From Effrenium voratum (lineage: Eukaryota > Sar > Dinophyceae > Suessiales > Symbiodiniaceae), in the NCBI GenBank assembly GCA_963377175.1, contig CAUJNA010002779.1, forward strand, positions 1,426,882 through 1,490,881: a stretch of DNA of 64,000 nucleotides. Reading direction: 5' to 3'. The notes under the pieces were generated by a model that saw only the letters and a program-made list of their open reading frames with translations, was not told the DNA's origin and ran no database searches. Positions 1-11,929 of the stretch are shown here, piece after piece. The translations under genes were made by a program, and so were the position numbers. Position 1 is the first letter of the stretch, and each line of letters begins with the position of its first letter.

Positions 1-2
1 GC

Positions 3-101
3 TTCGGGGACTACGAGGCGCGGCTGGAGGCGGCGCTGCTGAGGGCGCTGCGGGCCAACTGGCAGAGCCACCGCGCCGGCGGCTTCGGCGCCTCGGCGCA
101 G
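3..101 (+). CDS. Internal exon, unrecognised protein (window edge)
   Basis: Open reading frame entering from the left edge, codons starting at base 3 (FGDYEARLEAALLRALRANW...). Nearly every third position is G or C, unlike the flanking DNA, and the peptide is rich in Ala, Leu, Arg and Glu, suggesting an alpha helix. The 3' limit is approximate: the frame runs into a G homopolymer after about base 112. No family recognised. It is probably part of the same plus-strand gene as the exons near 0.7 and 1.9 kb, but that link is inferred from strand and spacing only. Confidence 0.55.
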
Positions 102-204
102 ACGGGCCGTTGGGGGGGGGGGGGCAGGCCCCCTGCTGGCTGTTGGTGGGGGGGCTATGGGTGGATGGCCAGATCTAACGTTTGGCTCTAACTTGCTGGT
201 GCTG

Positions 205-287
205 AGTAGGGAATGAGGGAATCACCCCTATGAATCATCCCCTATGGCTTCCTGCAAGGGAATCCTGAACCAGCTGACAGGAAGAGG
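205..287 (+). repeat. Dispersed repeat R4, copy 1
   Basis: Shares a recognisable order of words with three other places: plus strand near 2642, minus strand near 17.8 and 26.9 kb. The shared pattern is CTTGCTGGT, then GGGAATGAG, then ACCCCTAT.AA.CATCC, then a TTTCCT-like word and a second ATTCC. It sits in non-coding DNA about 100 nt after an exon. Copies are diverged, so the ends are approximate. Confidence 0.5.
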
Positions 288-710
288 TTTGCCTTCAGTT
301 GAGTTGGAAGGAACACCTCCGTAGGCCGCTATTGCATGGGATGTCCTCGGAGCGAGGCCGGCCGGGACCGGGCCGTGTCTACAAATCAGGACCCCCAGGT
401 TCTTTCAGCAACGGTCTCCAGGAGGATTGGCAGTGCAAGCGGAGCATCCAAACGCCCAATTCTCAAGCGCACCATCATGTCCTGACCGTGTGAGTCCATG
501 CAGCCAGTGCTCACGCGACAACCAGCAGGAGCATCTACAGCAAAAGCAAGGTCGGTGTTTCCCGAATGTTTGGCAAGTTGATGCAGATAGATGCTTTCGT
601 TTCTTTCTGCGATGGCCGAACCCCTAACCCATCCAAACGAAAACACAAATCCAAGCAACGGACAACGGGCGGGGGGGGAGGGGGGCGCAGGGCGGGGCTC
701 GGAGCTCAAG

Positions 711-856
711 GTCACGTGCTGGAGGCGGACAAGCCCCTGAGCGTTTGCAACGCGATGTTCGCCTGGGTGAAAGGCAGCGAGCTGCCGGAGGACAGCGCTG
801 GTTTCTCCTGGGCCTGCAGCGACGGAGATGACCCCATGGGACATTGGCTCAACGTG
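711..856 (+). CDS. Internal exon, unrecognised protein
   Basis: High-GC3 frame following CTCAAG, reading HVLEADKPLSVCNAMFAW and continuing to HWLNV, with several Trp and acidic residues. The likely acceptor is the AG at 709-710. A GT donor (GTCAAG) at 857 would close the exon in phase 0; the frame stays open somewhat further, so the end is uncertain. I recognise no family. A longer opposite-strand frame over the same DNA has poor composition and is treated as a shadow. Confidence 0.5.
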
Positions 857-1512
857 GTCAAGTTCAGGAAAGTGGCCCAAAAGGGCCAAGTGTGTCAAGT
901 TCAGGCATTCGGCAAGCGACTTCAAACAGCCGCTTCCAACAAGCCACAACGGACCCGATACAGATAGCTTTTTTGAGCGCATGTCCACATACTTGTCCCA
1001 TGATGGTTTTGGAAAGTGGCGGTTGCGCGTCCAACCTGGACGAGCATGCAAGCATGACTAACACTCTTGCCGTTGTCAGAGCCAATGGTAACCTGTGAGT
1101 GCTCCCCCCCCCCCCCGAAATGGATGTGGAAACGGAAGGCATCAAACAAAGGGTTGCAACGGGTAAGATTGCTGCTGCTTTTGGCTTTCCGGCCCAGAAT
1201 GGAGCAACTCTTGGTTCCGCCTCAATGACGTTGTCGTCGGAAAGCAACGCAATTCTCGCCCTGAGCCTTGCAAAGCTCACAAACTTGAAGACCAAGCTGG
1301 CAGTATTGGCAGTTGTTCTTTTGCACGGTATGCTTGGCCAGAAACGGCACGGTGTGTCACTGTGTCACACTAGCGTAGAGCCCCACGAGTACTTTGCAAG
1401 CTTCTTCCAAGGCCCGAGCTGATTGGGTGTTTCGCAGATCCGAACCTTTTAGGAAGAGTTCCTTCGCGCCATCTGGGAAACCCTGCTTGGTTTGCTTGCT
1501 TCATCTTGCTTC

Positions 1513-1637
<125 letters not shown>

Positions 1638-1910
1638 TGTGATTGTGATTGTGATTGTGACTTCAGATGCGGTGCCACTGGCACCTGGACTAAACAGCGC
1701 AGGCTGTTTGTCCGCACAGGGCTTTGCGTTAACGCTGTGTTGTTTTTAAACGTGTGTGTGTCTGTTGTGTGTGTGTGTTGGTGTGTGTGTGCGTCGGCGC
1801 GTTGTTCGTCCGTGGGTTAGTCTCTTTGTGTACCTGTGCCTGTTTTGTTCGTGTTTATGTTTGTGTTTGCCCTTGTTTGTCTTTGTGTTGTTTTGTCCTC
1901 GCGGCCGCAG

Positions 1911-2189
1911 GACGTGCTTGTGGAGGAAGGCAGGGACGAGGTCGAAAAGCAGATCGAGGTGCTGCCCTTGGGTGCTCTGGTGAGCCAGAATCACTGCAAG
2001 CGAGGAGAGTGTCCAAAGCTATCGGTTGAGGCTTGCCAGCTCTTCCAGTTTGTCAAGGAAATGCCCAGCCTCATTCGCATCTTGAGCGACCCAGACACCT
2101 CTGCGCACGCGGGATGGGCCGAGATGTATGATGGCCGGTTCATCCCGGCCTTGAAGCACGCCTTGGAGGCTCGTATTTTGCGCGGATAA
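1911..2189 (+). CDS. Probable terminal exon, unrecognised protein
   Basis: Follows a pyrimidine-rich stretch ending GCGGCCGCAG, a good 3' splice site. The frame opens with DVLVEEGRDEVEKQIEVLPL and stays open for about 92 codons to TAA at 2187-2189, ending FIPALKHALEARILRG. Codon third positions are G/C-biased to the end. A GT donor exists at 1980 (GTGAGC), so an alternative is an exon ending there, but the later half also looks coding, and I prefer a terminal exon. No family recognised; helical, mixed-charge peptide. Confidence 0.55.
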   Translation, partial: DVLVEEGRDEVEKQIEVLPLGALVSQNHCKRGECPKLSVEACQLFQFVKEMPSLIRILSDPDTSAHAGWAEMYDGRFIPALKHALEARILRG

Positions 2190-2641
2190 TGTGATTGGTA
2201 GCTGTTGGTGCGGTTCGCCCCACTCCAACACACTTTGTAATGTCCTCTTGGGACTCGGGACATAGCCAAAACCAGTTGTCGTGCAGCGTTTTGATCTTAA
2301 GTCCAAACGCATGTGCAGCGTGGACTGGTGCATGTAGTTAGGTGCGCCAGCTACCCAAACGACTGCCTCCAGCCACACCTGTCCTGAACCAGTTTGCACC
2401 AAACTGGGCACTGGATAAGCGCCCGCACCTATCATTTGCCAATATTTGCCAGCTACTTGCAGGCATGCACGTTTGGTGCGCCAAGAAATGTCCACGTGTC
2501 AACTAAGGGCATCTCATCTCTACTTGTCTACAAACAAGAGTGGTTTGCTTGTTGGCTTCTTCTTAACAATCTTACCACTTGCCGTCAGTGGCAAGCAAAC
2601 AGTTGACTTTGTTTGGCCAGTCCAAGTCAAATCTACACCCC

Positions 2642-2765
2642 CAAGCTTGCTGGTTCTGCGCCGGGAATGAGGGAACGAGCCATCACTTGTGGTTTCCTTC
2701 AAGACCCCCTTCCGGTTCATTCCCAAACCCCCGGTTGACCCAGAAACTGGGAAATCCAGCAAGCA
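2642..2765 (+). repeat. Dispersed repeat R4, copy 2
   Basis: Carries the R4 word order (CTTGCTGGTTCTG, GGGAATGAGGGAA, a CATCACTTGTGGTTTCCTT block, TTCATTCCC). It lies directly upstream of the exon at 2781, inside the preceding intron or spacer. Ends approximate. Confidence 0.5.
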
Positions 2766-2780
2766 GATGCTCAAACGCAG

Positions 2781-2860
2781 GAGGATGACGACAACCGGGG
2801 CGGTGTGCAGCAGATTGTGCGCTGCGCTATGAAGACCTTGGCCGCAGCCTGCGAGGCGCT
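2781..2860 (+). CDS. Internal exon, unrecognised helical protein
   Basis: The AG at 2779-2780 (CAAACGCAG) is followed by an in-frame EDDDNRGGVQQIVRCAMKTL and AAACEALRG, with high GC3. The peptide looks like an amphipathic helix after an acidic turn. The donor is not certain (about 2860). Family unknown. Confidence 0.55.
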
Positions 2861-2869
2861 CCGCGGCCT

Positions 2870-4810
2870 TGGGCGGTTTGGATGGCTTTCTGCTTGTCGA
2901 GTCAGTGTTTCCTCCATTTCCCTTTTTGGAAGCTCCAACAGTTGCAGATTTAATGCAAACCACCAAGAATTCAATTGTTACTTTTGAACGGGAAATCCAG
3001 TGACTCTTGTGTTTGTGTGCGGTTCTGTGTTTGGAGGGCACCCTTTACAATGTGTGTGTGTGTGTGCGTGTGTGTGTGTGTGCGTGTTTTTTTGGTTTTT
3101 CGGGTGCAACATCAATCCTTAATCCTTCCAGATAGCGGTTCACCCTGCTGTTTCTCACTAGGGAGCACGGACATGGGACCCCGCCATTTGAACAACCAAG
3201 ATGGTTGCTGGGCAACTGGAATTGCCGGGTGTTTGCTCGCGACCTCACCTATGAGCTGCCTTTGCGGGGATACCCCAGAATCACAGATGAACAGATGGTT
3301 TTGCACTTGGGTGTTTTCTAAAGCTGGGGAACGTAGGCTGATGCTTCCACCAAATTGGAGATGGCCGTCGATAATTTAACCTTATGTTTCAAAGAGAAAT
3401 GGGACTGAGAGTGTCGGAGTGTGTGACGCGCCAACATGTAGAAAACGAAAGAGCCGCCACACGCCAACGCCAGCACCCCAAGCGGAAAAAGGAAGCGTGG
3501 CAAGGCGTGAAAAAGAGATAGGTCCTTTTTCAAGGGATGGTGAGCTTCCTTGGGAGCTTCCTTAAAAAAGCCAAAGGGGAGGTTGGCACCCAAATCGAAG
3601 CAGCGGCGACCATTCTGTCGCCCAGCGTCGATGTCGCACATGTTGGGGCAGGATGTTGGCGAGCATCATGTAACGCGGTGGCCGTTGCTCGCAACATTAG
3701 TACCATCGATTTGTCAATAGCGACTCGTAGATCGCCAAACACGACGGAGCGTGGTTTCAGAACCAGTTGGCTGAAGAGTTTGCAACGACGGCAGGTCACC
3801 ACGCAGTTCAGTTTCTATGGCACTTCGAGGGGGGTTGACACTTGCAAAACATTGGAGGGTTGGGAACCACGTGAAGGTACCACGGAAGGTTTCGAGGAAG
3901 CGCCCATGCAAATTTATAGGGAATAGAAATCACCACTCATCTTGGCACGTCAGGTGTCGAGCAAGTATGCTGACATATCAGCGGAAAAGGCAACGCATGC
4001 AAGCGCAAACTCCTTTGCGTGCATGAGCTGTATGCTAGACAATGCTATAGACATGTCCATGGCCCCCCTGCACATCCACGGTTGTTGCCCTCCAGGGCAT
4101 GATGAATCCAGCTTTTTGCAGGGGGGGTGCCAGCTCACGATGTGCCGGCGTGCCAGGTTCCCTGTGCACGCCGTCTTTTCCGCTACTGCGACGGCCTTGA
4201 CGTGCTGCGGCGCTTCCAGGGATGGCTGCGAGAGGCATCCTGGACAAGTCACGACTGGATGAGGGAGGAGGCCCGCCCAAGGACAAACTGCCAGCAATGC
4301 ATCGGAATGTCTCTACTGCTATTGGGTTGGATCTTTAGACTTTAACTTTTTGGATTCCTCATATTTTGTTTTCGCCAGCAAAAAGTTAAACTTTTTGAGG
4401 GGGCATCTACAGCACCCAAGATGTATCAACACCGGATGCCCAATGCTGCGAATGCCCACCCTAGCACAACAAAAAAACAAAATCCGAGCCACACGGCGCC
4501 ATTGGCCCTGTGAAAGCATTCGCATGTTGTTGGCCATGCAGCCCTGCAGGATGCCTGACAGACCAGAAACATCCAATTATCACCTCTAAAACACAGCATG
4601 GTGGGCCATGGTTGTCCGGTCCTCCAACTCAGGTATGTAAATATAAATGATGATATATATATATATAGATACATTAATTTTAACACACAATAAATAAATA
4701 AATAAAAATATATATATATATATACACATTATAGTATGTATATTCGGCCTCATGTTGTTTCACCTCTCTTCACCCCTTTTTTTCCTTTCCAGCGCCCCTT
4801 GTTAGCCGTC
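2870..4810. other. Non-coding stretch, intron or spacer
   Basis: No convincing exon. Holds a GT microsatellite (about 3050-3084) and AT microsatellites (4650-4730). An ATG-initiated 129-codon plus-strand frame (3538-3926) overlaps a 90-codon minus-strand frame (3530-3802). Neither has the GC3 bias of the accepted exons or a recognisable domain, so neither is called. Confidence 0.5.
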
Positions 4811-4817
4811 CTCCCAG

Positions 4818-4944
4818 GTGGACGGCTGGGCGCGCGCCACCCTGAAACTCCTGGAGTCGTCGAGTGGCGAGTCGCTGGCGGCGATCTCCGCCGGGGAGCC
4901 GCTGCGCGGCTTCTGCGCGCGCCTGCGCCGCGGCAGTTTGTTTC
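4818..4944 (+). CDS. Internal exon, unrecognised protein
   Basis: Preceded by a pyrimidine tract and CTCCCAG. The frame VDGWARATLKLLESSSGESL then AAISAGEPLRGFCARLRRGS has almost exclusively G/C third positions, one of the clearest coding signals in the window. The 3' end is approximate because several GC or GT donors lie near 4940-4950. It looks alpha-helical; no family recognised. Confidence 0.7.
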
Positions 4945-4949
4945 AGCGT

Positions 4950-6265
4950 TCAATGGGAACAGATCAGTGACTCCCCCAAAAAAACGGGGAACCGGCTGCG
5001 GACCAGCCAGAAACATCACTTGGCCTCTGAAGTTCTGGGCTCCAGAAGCCAGAAGCCCCGCCTAGGCATTCGTGCAGGTAGGGGCTAGGCGCAAGTGTGC
5101 TGACGTGCTGCGCAGGCGCGAGTAACGGCATAGGCCAGGTTCTTGGCCGTGCCTTCAAAACACAACTATCGCTATCTATCGCTCAAATGTAGAGGGTCAA
5201 AGGTTTACTGCCCGCCGTAAACCTGCGGGTCCATTTTGGCCTGCCCGATTCTCTGTCAAATCCGATTTGTATTGTGGTGAATGCGCACATTCAGGCTCTT
5301 GCTTGTGCACTCTCTCCCCGCCCCCCCCCCCAAACAAAAACAAAAACAAAAACAAACAGACAATAACAGAAAAGAAGAGAAGACGCACGAAGCCCGGAAT
5401 CGTGGGCTTGCCCAACAGTCCAGTTCCCGCTGAGGCAGGTGCGCTCCTCGGCGCAGCTCTTCGAGCAGCCAGGTGCCTTGGAGAAAGCTTCTGGGCCGCG
5501 AGGTCGGCGTTTTGGTCGCCGTGCTTTGGCGCAAGCACGGCAAACGAAGCACCCAAGCAAGCAGCTAAGAAGAGCAGAAGGTGAAGCCAGGAAGTGGAAC
5601 ATGGCTTCGGCTCTGTCAAGCTGTGCCTTGCTGGCACTCGGTTTAACCATCAGGAGGGCACTCCTTTCAGAAAGGCGTGACTGTCAAAAGGGACGAAAGA
5701 CAGAAAGACTTGACAGCCACCTTGTCAACGTGTGACATTTTAGGGGCTATGTGCTGTCCAATCATTAGGCTTTGTGTTGGATATCAATCGTTGCCTTGTG
5801 CCCAAGCAGCCATACTCGTAGCGTACCATACCTGTGATCAATTCCAAAAGCAAACGAACGTGAAGGCAACCACTTGACGGAGTGCCTGAGCTTGAAACGT
5901 GTGACAGCCACGTTTCAAGATGCCCTCCCAGGCATTGAACAACAAGTGACGGAAAGGCAGGCAGGAGTCCCTATCAACGATTCGGGAATGTGGGAGGTCG
6001 AGATCTGCTGGCGCGCCAATCTTTTGTGACAGCCAGGGCAGTGGAAAGGGAGTTTGCGAATTGCTCATGGCGGTTTGCAAGGGAAGCTATCCTGATTTGC
6101 CCGCTGACTGTCTCTCGGTGCGCCGGCACGCCTTTGTGTGTGGGTGTGCCTGCCTGCACCGCTGCCGACAGGAACGCCTCAGTCTCTTTGCATGTACCAG
6201 TTTGGATGGATTTCATTTGACTCTCATTCCCAATGGTTTTGTGAGGACCGCGCGCCGCCGAAGCC
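4950..6265. other. Non-coding stretch between exons
   Basis: Intron-like DNA with a poly-C/CAAAAA tract at about 5315-5360 and no frame with coding-like codon bias. The longer frames on both strands are low-complexity or stop-bounded by chance. Confidence 0.5.
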
Positions 6266-6270
6266 CTCAG

Positions 6271-6358
6271 CCCCACCAAGGTGGGAAGCTGGTGGCGACG
6301 CTGGGCCGTGGACACCAGCTGGCGGCAAGTGCGCATCAGGGCCTTTGGCGCCTTGGTG
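6271..6358 (+). CDS. Internal exon, Trp/Arg-rich, unrecognised
   Basis: Reads VGSWWRRWAVDTSWRQVRIR then AFGALV and stops exactly at a consensus donor GTAAGT at 6359. The acceptor is either CCCTCAG (exon from 6271) or ACCAAG (from 6281). High GC3 in this frame only. No family recognised. Confidence 0.55.
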
Positions 6359-7316
6359 GTAAGTCAACGCGCCCCGGGCGTGCAGCGGTGAGGGAAATGG
6401 GAAGGAGGCGAGCGTGGCAAGCTCGAGATGTGTTCCTTTTTTGGGTTTGGGGATGTTTGACAACGCTGGGACAAAGCAAAGCATTTTTGAGGTGTCCACA
6501 GTTTTTCCACGAGGCAACGCTGGTTGGAGGACTTGTGAGTTGCCTTGCCCAGGGGGCAAAACGGCGACATGCAATTCTGCTGAGGAGCAAGCCTGGCTTC
6601 CCCAAGCTTGGTTCCAATGGCGGGGCTAGGTGGCAAGCTTGTCACTTCAGCATTCAAGCGGACCATTGGGCCCCCGAGTTTGTTGCTTCAATCTGATGTC
6701 ACGCATGCAAGTGCACAGGGAAACCACTCGCATACGAACGAATAGGCACGTATGCAGGCATCATGTGGTGGTTTGCTTCGGCCCACCCCTGTTTCGTTGA
6801 TCCCTGCGACGCTCTTGCATTGTTTCGTGGGTATGGCTTGCATGTGAGCGCCTCCTACAGGGTTTAAACATCCAGGGGGGGCTTCTGCTGGGCTCGCCTA
6901 AGCTCCCATAAGCACCTGGGCATGAGAGTTCCTACTACCTTTGAAGAGAATGTTTGACCGCCGCTCATTCTGTTCTGCGCTCGTGGGTTGCCTTCGATCT
7001 GATAGCGAGGATCCGCGTGAGTTACAACAGCAAGGTCTGCTGGCTGCACGACTTTGAAGGAGGCAATGTTTGCGACATTACCTACTGGGATGTCAGCAGC
7101 TGGGCGGAGAAAAATAAACCTCGCTGGCTGGCACAACAGTTGTGGCTCCAGTGCCCTGAGGCAGATTCCGGCTGGCTAGAGTCCTTTTGCTTTAGTTGGC
7201 GTGATTGGCTTCGTCACGCAGCCATCTGCAAAGCAAGAGACTGCAAACCCATGCATTCATTGTTCTTGCAATTGTTCAAGCCCATGATCAAATGCGGCCG
7301 CCAAAAGGTCACCACA

Positions 7317-7519
7317 AAGTTGAGTGGCTTAGTTCCTTCATGGAACGCTTCAGCTCGGACCTGCTGGAAGAACAAAGTAGCCAACCGCGCCAAGCAATGC
7401 CCTGGGGCCGTCCGAAGCATGGGGCAAAGGGCCCGGGCCTGTCCCCGCGACCCCGGGAGGAGCAGTCCGCCCACTACTTCCAGGACCGAGCAATGGGCTG
7501 CATGAGCCAGGAACGCTAG
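7317..7519 (+). CDS. Probable terminal exon, unrecognised protein
   Basis: Frame VEWLSSFMERFSSDLLEEQS continues with a Pro/Arg-rich segment and ends HYFQDRAMGCMSQER at TAG 7517-7519. Strong GC3 bias. The start is set by an AAAG/TT acceptor near 7316 and is approximate. Only about 430 bases separate this stop from the ATG of the next plus-strand gene (7952), consistent with head-to-tail dinoflagellate genes. Function unknown. Confidence 0.55.
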
Positions 7520-7951
7520 AGTCCACCCTCCCATGCCCCTCAATCAAACATTATGCAGAGGATGCACTATGTTGATGCCATGCGGTGGGTGCCAGAGCAT
7601 AGAAACACGCCTTTGTTCGCAGCGCGAATGCTTCGCTCCGTCGCCCATGACTCACCAGAGCGCGTTGCGTCCAGGTACCTGGCCTTCACGCAAAGACGCC
7701 CAGCCAATATATCCTGCTGGCTGCAGTCATGGTTGGCGAATGGCTACATGTTGAATCTGGCAGTCCTTTGTTGAGTGGGCCCGAGGTGAGTCACCAAGGT
7801 TGGCAAAACATGGGGCAAAGCCACTTTTGCTTGCAAGTGTTGGCCGTTCCCCCCCCCCCCCCGGTTTCAGTGTTGCAATGGGCCACCCTCCAGACGCAGC
7901 TGCTTGAGGCGTTCAGCTCAAGTGTTAGGCAAAAGTTCAAGAGATTCAGCC

Positions 7952-9550
7952 ATGGCCTTCAACTTGCCAGTGACCCTGGGGTCAACACCCCTGACCGGGA
8001 AGGTGGACGTGGCTGCAGCTGGCACCGGCTCTTGGCCATTGCAAGGTGCTATGCCTGCCCCTGGCACTACCTCACCTCGGCCTGCCAACGCCTACGCGCC
8101 GCAGCCACCGCAGGGCATCCAAGGCTTCCAGGGCATGTCCCAGATCTTTGGCACGCCCCGAGGGGAAGCGGTGATGCAAAGCTCGCCCCGGTTTGCGCAG
8201 GTCTTGCCAGGGACTCCCCTGGAAGCCGAGGCTGTTAAGGGCGTGGCCCTAGAACAGGCCCCGGCACAGGCTAAGCACTGTGAAGACTCGAGCAATGAAG
8301 ATGAGGCCAAGAAGGCAAACATGGAAGAGGTGAAAGAGGAGCCGAGAAAGGAGTCAAAGGAGGTGCTGAAGGAGGAGCCCAAGGAAGTGCTGAAGGAGGA
8401 GCCCAAGGAGGAGAGCAAGGAGGAGCCCAAGGAGGCAACCAAGGAGGCACCAAGGGAGGCACCCACGGAAGCGCCTAAGGAGGTGCCGCCTGTGCGAAAG
8501 GCCCCGCCCCAGTATGGACCAAGCAACTCTGCGCGTCGCGCGCGCGTGCGCAATGGGGAGAACCCAGATACCCCGGTCGAGCCGCCTCAGTATGGTCCGA
8601 ACAACTCCGCCCGGCGCGCACGAGTTCGCAACGGCGAGAGCCCAGATGCCCCGAGCTCCAGCCCGCTGCTGAAGCCAGAGGCTCGCACTCCCACCGCCAG
8701 TGCGCGCTCCAACAGCTCCAACAGCCGACCGGCCTCCCCTACCAGCCCAAGCTCCCCATCACGACCTTCACTGCCACCCCCCCGCGCAGTGACACGTGCG
8801 GTCAGCGAGAAGAGATTGGCGCCAAGCCCGAAGAGCGCACCGGCCAGTGCGCATCACAGCCCAGTCTCCAGCCCCATGGCCAAGAGTGCTGCTGGGGCGG
8901 CACCGCAGAAGTTCGCGCTGAGGAGTGTCCGTAGCTTTGCGGAGAACAAGGATCATGAGAAGTTGCCTCGCGCAAGGTCCCAGAGCGTGAAAAGGGTGAA
9001 GAACCCCGAAGATCCCTTCGACCTGCAGCGCTTTGTTGACCCTCAGAGGGAGTCCATCGATGGGTCCGTTTTTGAGAAGGCCCTCTCAGAGATCCAGGCT
9101 GGCCGCAAGTCTTCCTGCTGGATGTGGTACATCATTCCGTCGCCACCTCACATGAAGAACAACATTGAGCATGGCAGCGCCCTGAACCGCAAGTATGCCA
9201 TCAGGTCCGACGAGGAGGCTCTTGCGTTCATCAACTTTGAGGAGGGAGGACTGAGCCTTCGCGACAACTATTACAACATCATGTTTGCTGCGAACGAGCA
9301 CATCAAGGCGCGGAGTAGTCGTTCCCGGGTCTTGCCGGGCTCCGCATGAAAATAGGGGTCCCACGCCATCCCACGCCCACAGCAGTTGGTTTCTTGGGTG
9401 TGCATGGGCCATTCCGCAGTTTTTGCCCTCGAGGCTGGCAAGCATCCAAAGAATGTCATCGGCGGCTTCGACGAGCCCAAGCTCTACTCCTCGGTCATTT
9501 TGTTCGAGCGAGTTAGCCGCGACGTGGACAAGGAGCTGAACGATCTCATG
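7952..9550 (+). CDS. DUF1810-domain protein with long disordered N-terminus
   Basis: Two exons. Exon 1, 7952-9314, starts at ATG (MAFNLPVTLGS...). Residues about 85-170 are Lys/Glu/Pro-rich (repeated KEEPKE-type units). Two near-identical segments follow (PPQYGPSNSARRARVRNGE and PPQYGPNNSARRARVRNGE), then a Ser/Pro-rich linker. From about residue 355 comes a DUF1810 (PF08837) domain: DPFDLQRFVDPQ, ALSEIQAGRKSSCWMW, KYAIRSDEEALAF. A GT-AG intron (9315-9419, 105 nt, phase 1) leads to exon 2 (from 9420), which completes the domain with DEPKLYSSVILFERVSRDVD. The 3' end, about 9550, is uncertain; the frame stays open to 9655. DUF1810 has no established biochemical role that I know of. Bacterial members are usually the domain alone, so the roughly 350-residue low-complexity extension is unusual. 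Confidence 0.85.
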
Positions 9551-9659
9551 GCTCCTCGGTTTTGTTTCTCCTTTGATTGGTTGCTTCGTTTCGGGTTCTT
9601 TGCCCATTTGGATTCGCCCATTCGGGACGAATCCTTCGTAGGCAGTCATCACTAATAGC

Positions 9660-11005
9660 TCGAACTGAGGTGGACATGGCCGGCCACATGGGACTTACAT
9701 TGTCAAACTGACAAAGTCCAGAGGATGGGGTCGAATGACTTTGGCGGCCACTGAGTCACAAGGGTTCAGCGGCGCCAACAAGAATCTAGCATAGATTAGA
9801 TTCGCTGTAGCCTTGAAACTTAAAGTACAAGGCCCTTGTTTCAAGCGCTGAAGCGCCGCCCTGCTTTTACCTGGGAGTGTTTGAGAGTCTGAAGTTTGGA
9901 AGGTTACGCGGGTTTTTGGTCCATGTTTCCACTTACCAAGGTTCCATTTTGGAATTCCGATTTTTTGAGCAGCCAGGTAAAGGCAATGGGTCTCTATGTT
10001 CTTGAGTTGGGGCATTCCCCTCCCTCCTTGCGCTATGCTTAGCCCGGCCAGCCTCAGCATCTGTTGAGTTGGTCTCAGACAAAGAGAGACCAAGTCCGGG
10101 CTTGGCCATTTTCCCAGTGGTCAGCACGATTGCGCGGAAGCCGCGTGCCTAAAACAAGGAGCTGTGTCTTTGACGGCCGCGGCTTCGATGGGCAGAGCGC
10201 AGTTTGTGTTTTTGTGTTCGTGTTTGTTGTTCCTTGTTTGCTTGTTTGTTTGTTGTGTTTGTGTGTTTGACTCTGTCTCTGTCTCTGTCTCTGTGTCTGT
10301 TTGTTTCAGTGTGTGTCCGTGTGTAGGACCTCAATCCACAACTCAAGGTCGAACGACTGGAAACGTTTGTTTGCAGACAGCAATTCAGAGGATGCATGAC
10401 TCACGCTGCTTTGGCAAAAGCTGCTATAAAGCTGCTTACTAAAATCATGAAGCAACTCAGTTAGCATTGCCCCTTCCATCCAGTTCACTGCTGACAGATG
10501 CTGACAGCATCCAGGATGCCGAAGATAGCTCTCCATCGCGACTGAGTGAGGTCAAGAACCTTGATGGCAATTGCAGGGCCGATTGACGGGAGTTTCCCAG
10601 TACATTTTGGAGTTGGTATCAATCTGTGCCAAGTGCTAAGGTGTTTGGTGCAGCGTGGGGTTTCGGGTCACCAGCGGGGCGCGAGAAATGAACGGCTGGT
10701 GTTAGACAATGGCACGTGGGTCCCCTTAAATAGGGATGCTTTGTGGCCTTGAACGTTGGCAGGCCCGTTGACATCGCAACTGTGGGCCATGCTCTCACAT
10801 TAACGGGCTTCCGCTACTTCCATCCTGCCCTGGCAAAAGATATTTGAACCGTAATTTCAGCCTTGTCATCAGGGTTGTTTGCGGCGTCAGGAAATATAGT
10901 TGCCATTATTCAAGCCTGTATTGCCTTCCGCGTGGCCGTAATCCCAACCTTTCCCCCCAGCCAAAACATCACTCAGCACTCTTGACTCCCTGGTCAGACC
11001 AGGGT
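9660..11005. other. Non-coding stretch with GT/CT-rich microsatellites
   Basis: No supported exon. A GT-rich tract with embedded TCTCTG units spans about 10202-10330. The rest is mixed-composition DNA with only short chance frames. Confidence 0.5.
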
Positions 11006-11012
11006 AGCTGAG

Positions 11013-11655
11013 GAAAGTGCTGGAGGAAATCAGCACCCTGGAAGAATGCGCGCAGAATGGGAAGCAGCTACTGGGCAGCAGCCAGCAGTTTGCAGAGCTA
11101 CGCTATTCACTGTGCAAATCAAGCATATTAAGACCAACATGCGCAGCAGAGGCCCAAGCAAACTCGAAGGGTCGGCATACAAGACTGGCACAGACACAGA
11201 GAGAGCGCGAGAGAGAGAGAGAGACACACACCACTCAGAATTGCAACACACACACACACACACCACACGCACACAGTGCACCACGAACCAAAACACACAC
11301 ACACACACAGTCCTGTTTGCCAAGGTTGAGCCTCAGTCAGATGAAGAAGATCCAGTCCAAAGCCACCCTGGAAGGAGAGTTGCGAGGATTGGAAGCCGGC
11401 GACTCAGAGGAGGGCCTCCTCGCAGAGTTGCTGAAGGAGCCCCGAGCTTTGACCCAAACAAATTGAGCGTACGTCACAGAAAGCCATCGGAGTTATTTTT
11501 GTTGAGTCTCAACTTGAGGTTGGAAACCCCGGGCTTGGCGTTTTCTTTGATGTTGGCCCATGGACCCTCGATTTTGTCTTTGATTCGGTCAGGAGAAGGA
11601 AGAGCTGGACGCGGAGCTCAGTCCAGCGGCGCAGGCCCAACTGGTGCCAGTTGCA
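11013..11655 (+). CDS. Three exons of a coiled-coil-like protein
   Basis: Exon a (11013 to about 11090, after CTGAG) reads KVLEEISTLEECAQNGKQLL. Exon b (11341 to about 11450, after CAGTCAG) reads MKKIQSKATLEGELRGLEAG then DSEEGLLAELLKEP. Exon c (11593 to about 11655, after GTCAG) reads EKEELDAELSPAAQAQLVPV. All share strand, high GC3 and Leu/Glu/Lys heptad-like spacing, suggesting one coiled-coil region. Between a and b lie GA and CA microsatellites (11200-11310). Donor positions are approximate and no named family is recognised. Confidence 0.5.
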
Positions 11656-11929
11656 AAAAGGGGTGGTCTTTTGTTCAGGGCACCTCTCCAAGGCTGGTTT
11701 TCCTTGCGGCTTTGCTCTGAAGCCCACCCCAAAGAATAGTCTTAGAACAAGAATACCGCCCAAGAACTGCCATGAAACGCCGGCGCTTTGTCAAGGTAAA
11801 TGGCTGAGCCAAGCTCATAAGCTTTGGGAAAGTCGCCACTTAGCCAGAGAGGCACTGCTGCTGAGCCAGCCGGTCAGACAGTTTGTCATTCGGCTGCCCG
11901 TCGGCCAGTGAGCCAACTAGTCGAGCTCA

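Noticed and set aside
3530..3926. ATG-initiated 129-codon plus frame and overlapping 90-codon minus frame
   Set aside because: Both open over the same DNA, neither with the GC3 bias of accepted exons nor a recognisable domain.
7553..7774. Frame MRWVPEHRNTPLFAARML... between two genes
   Set aside because: Moderate codon bias but no splice limits or domain, and it falls in the short spacer between a stop at 7519 and the DUF1810 ATG.
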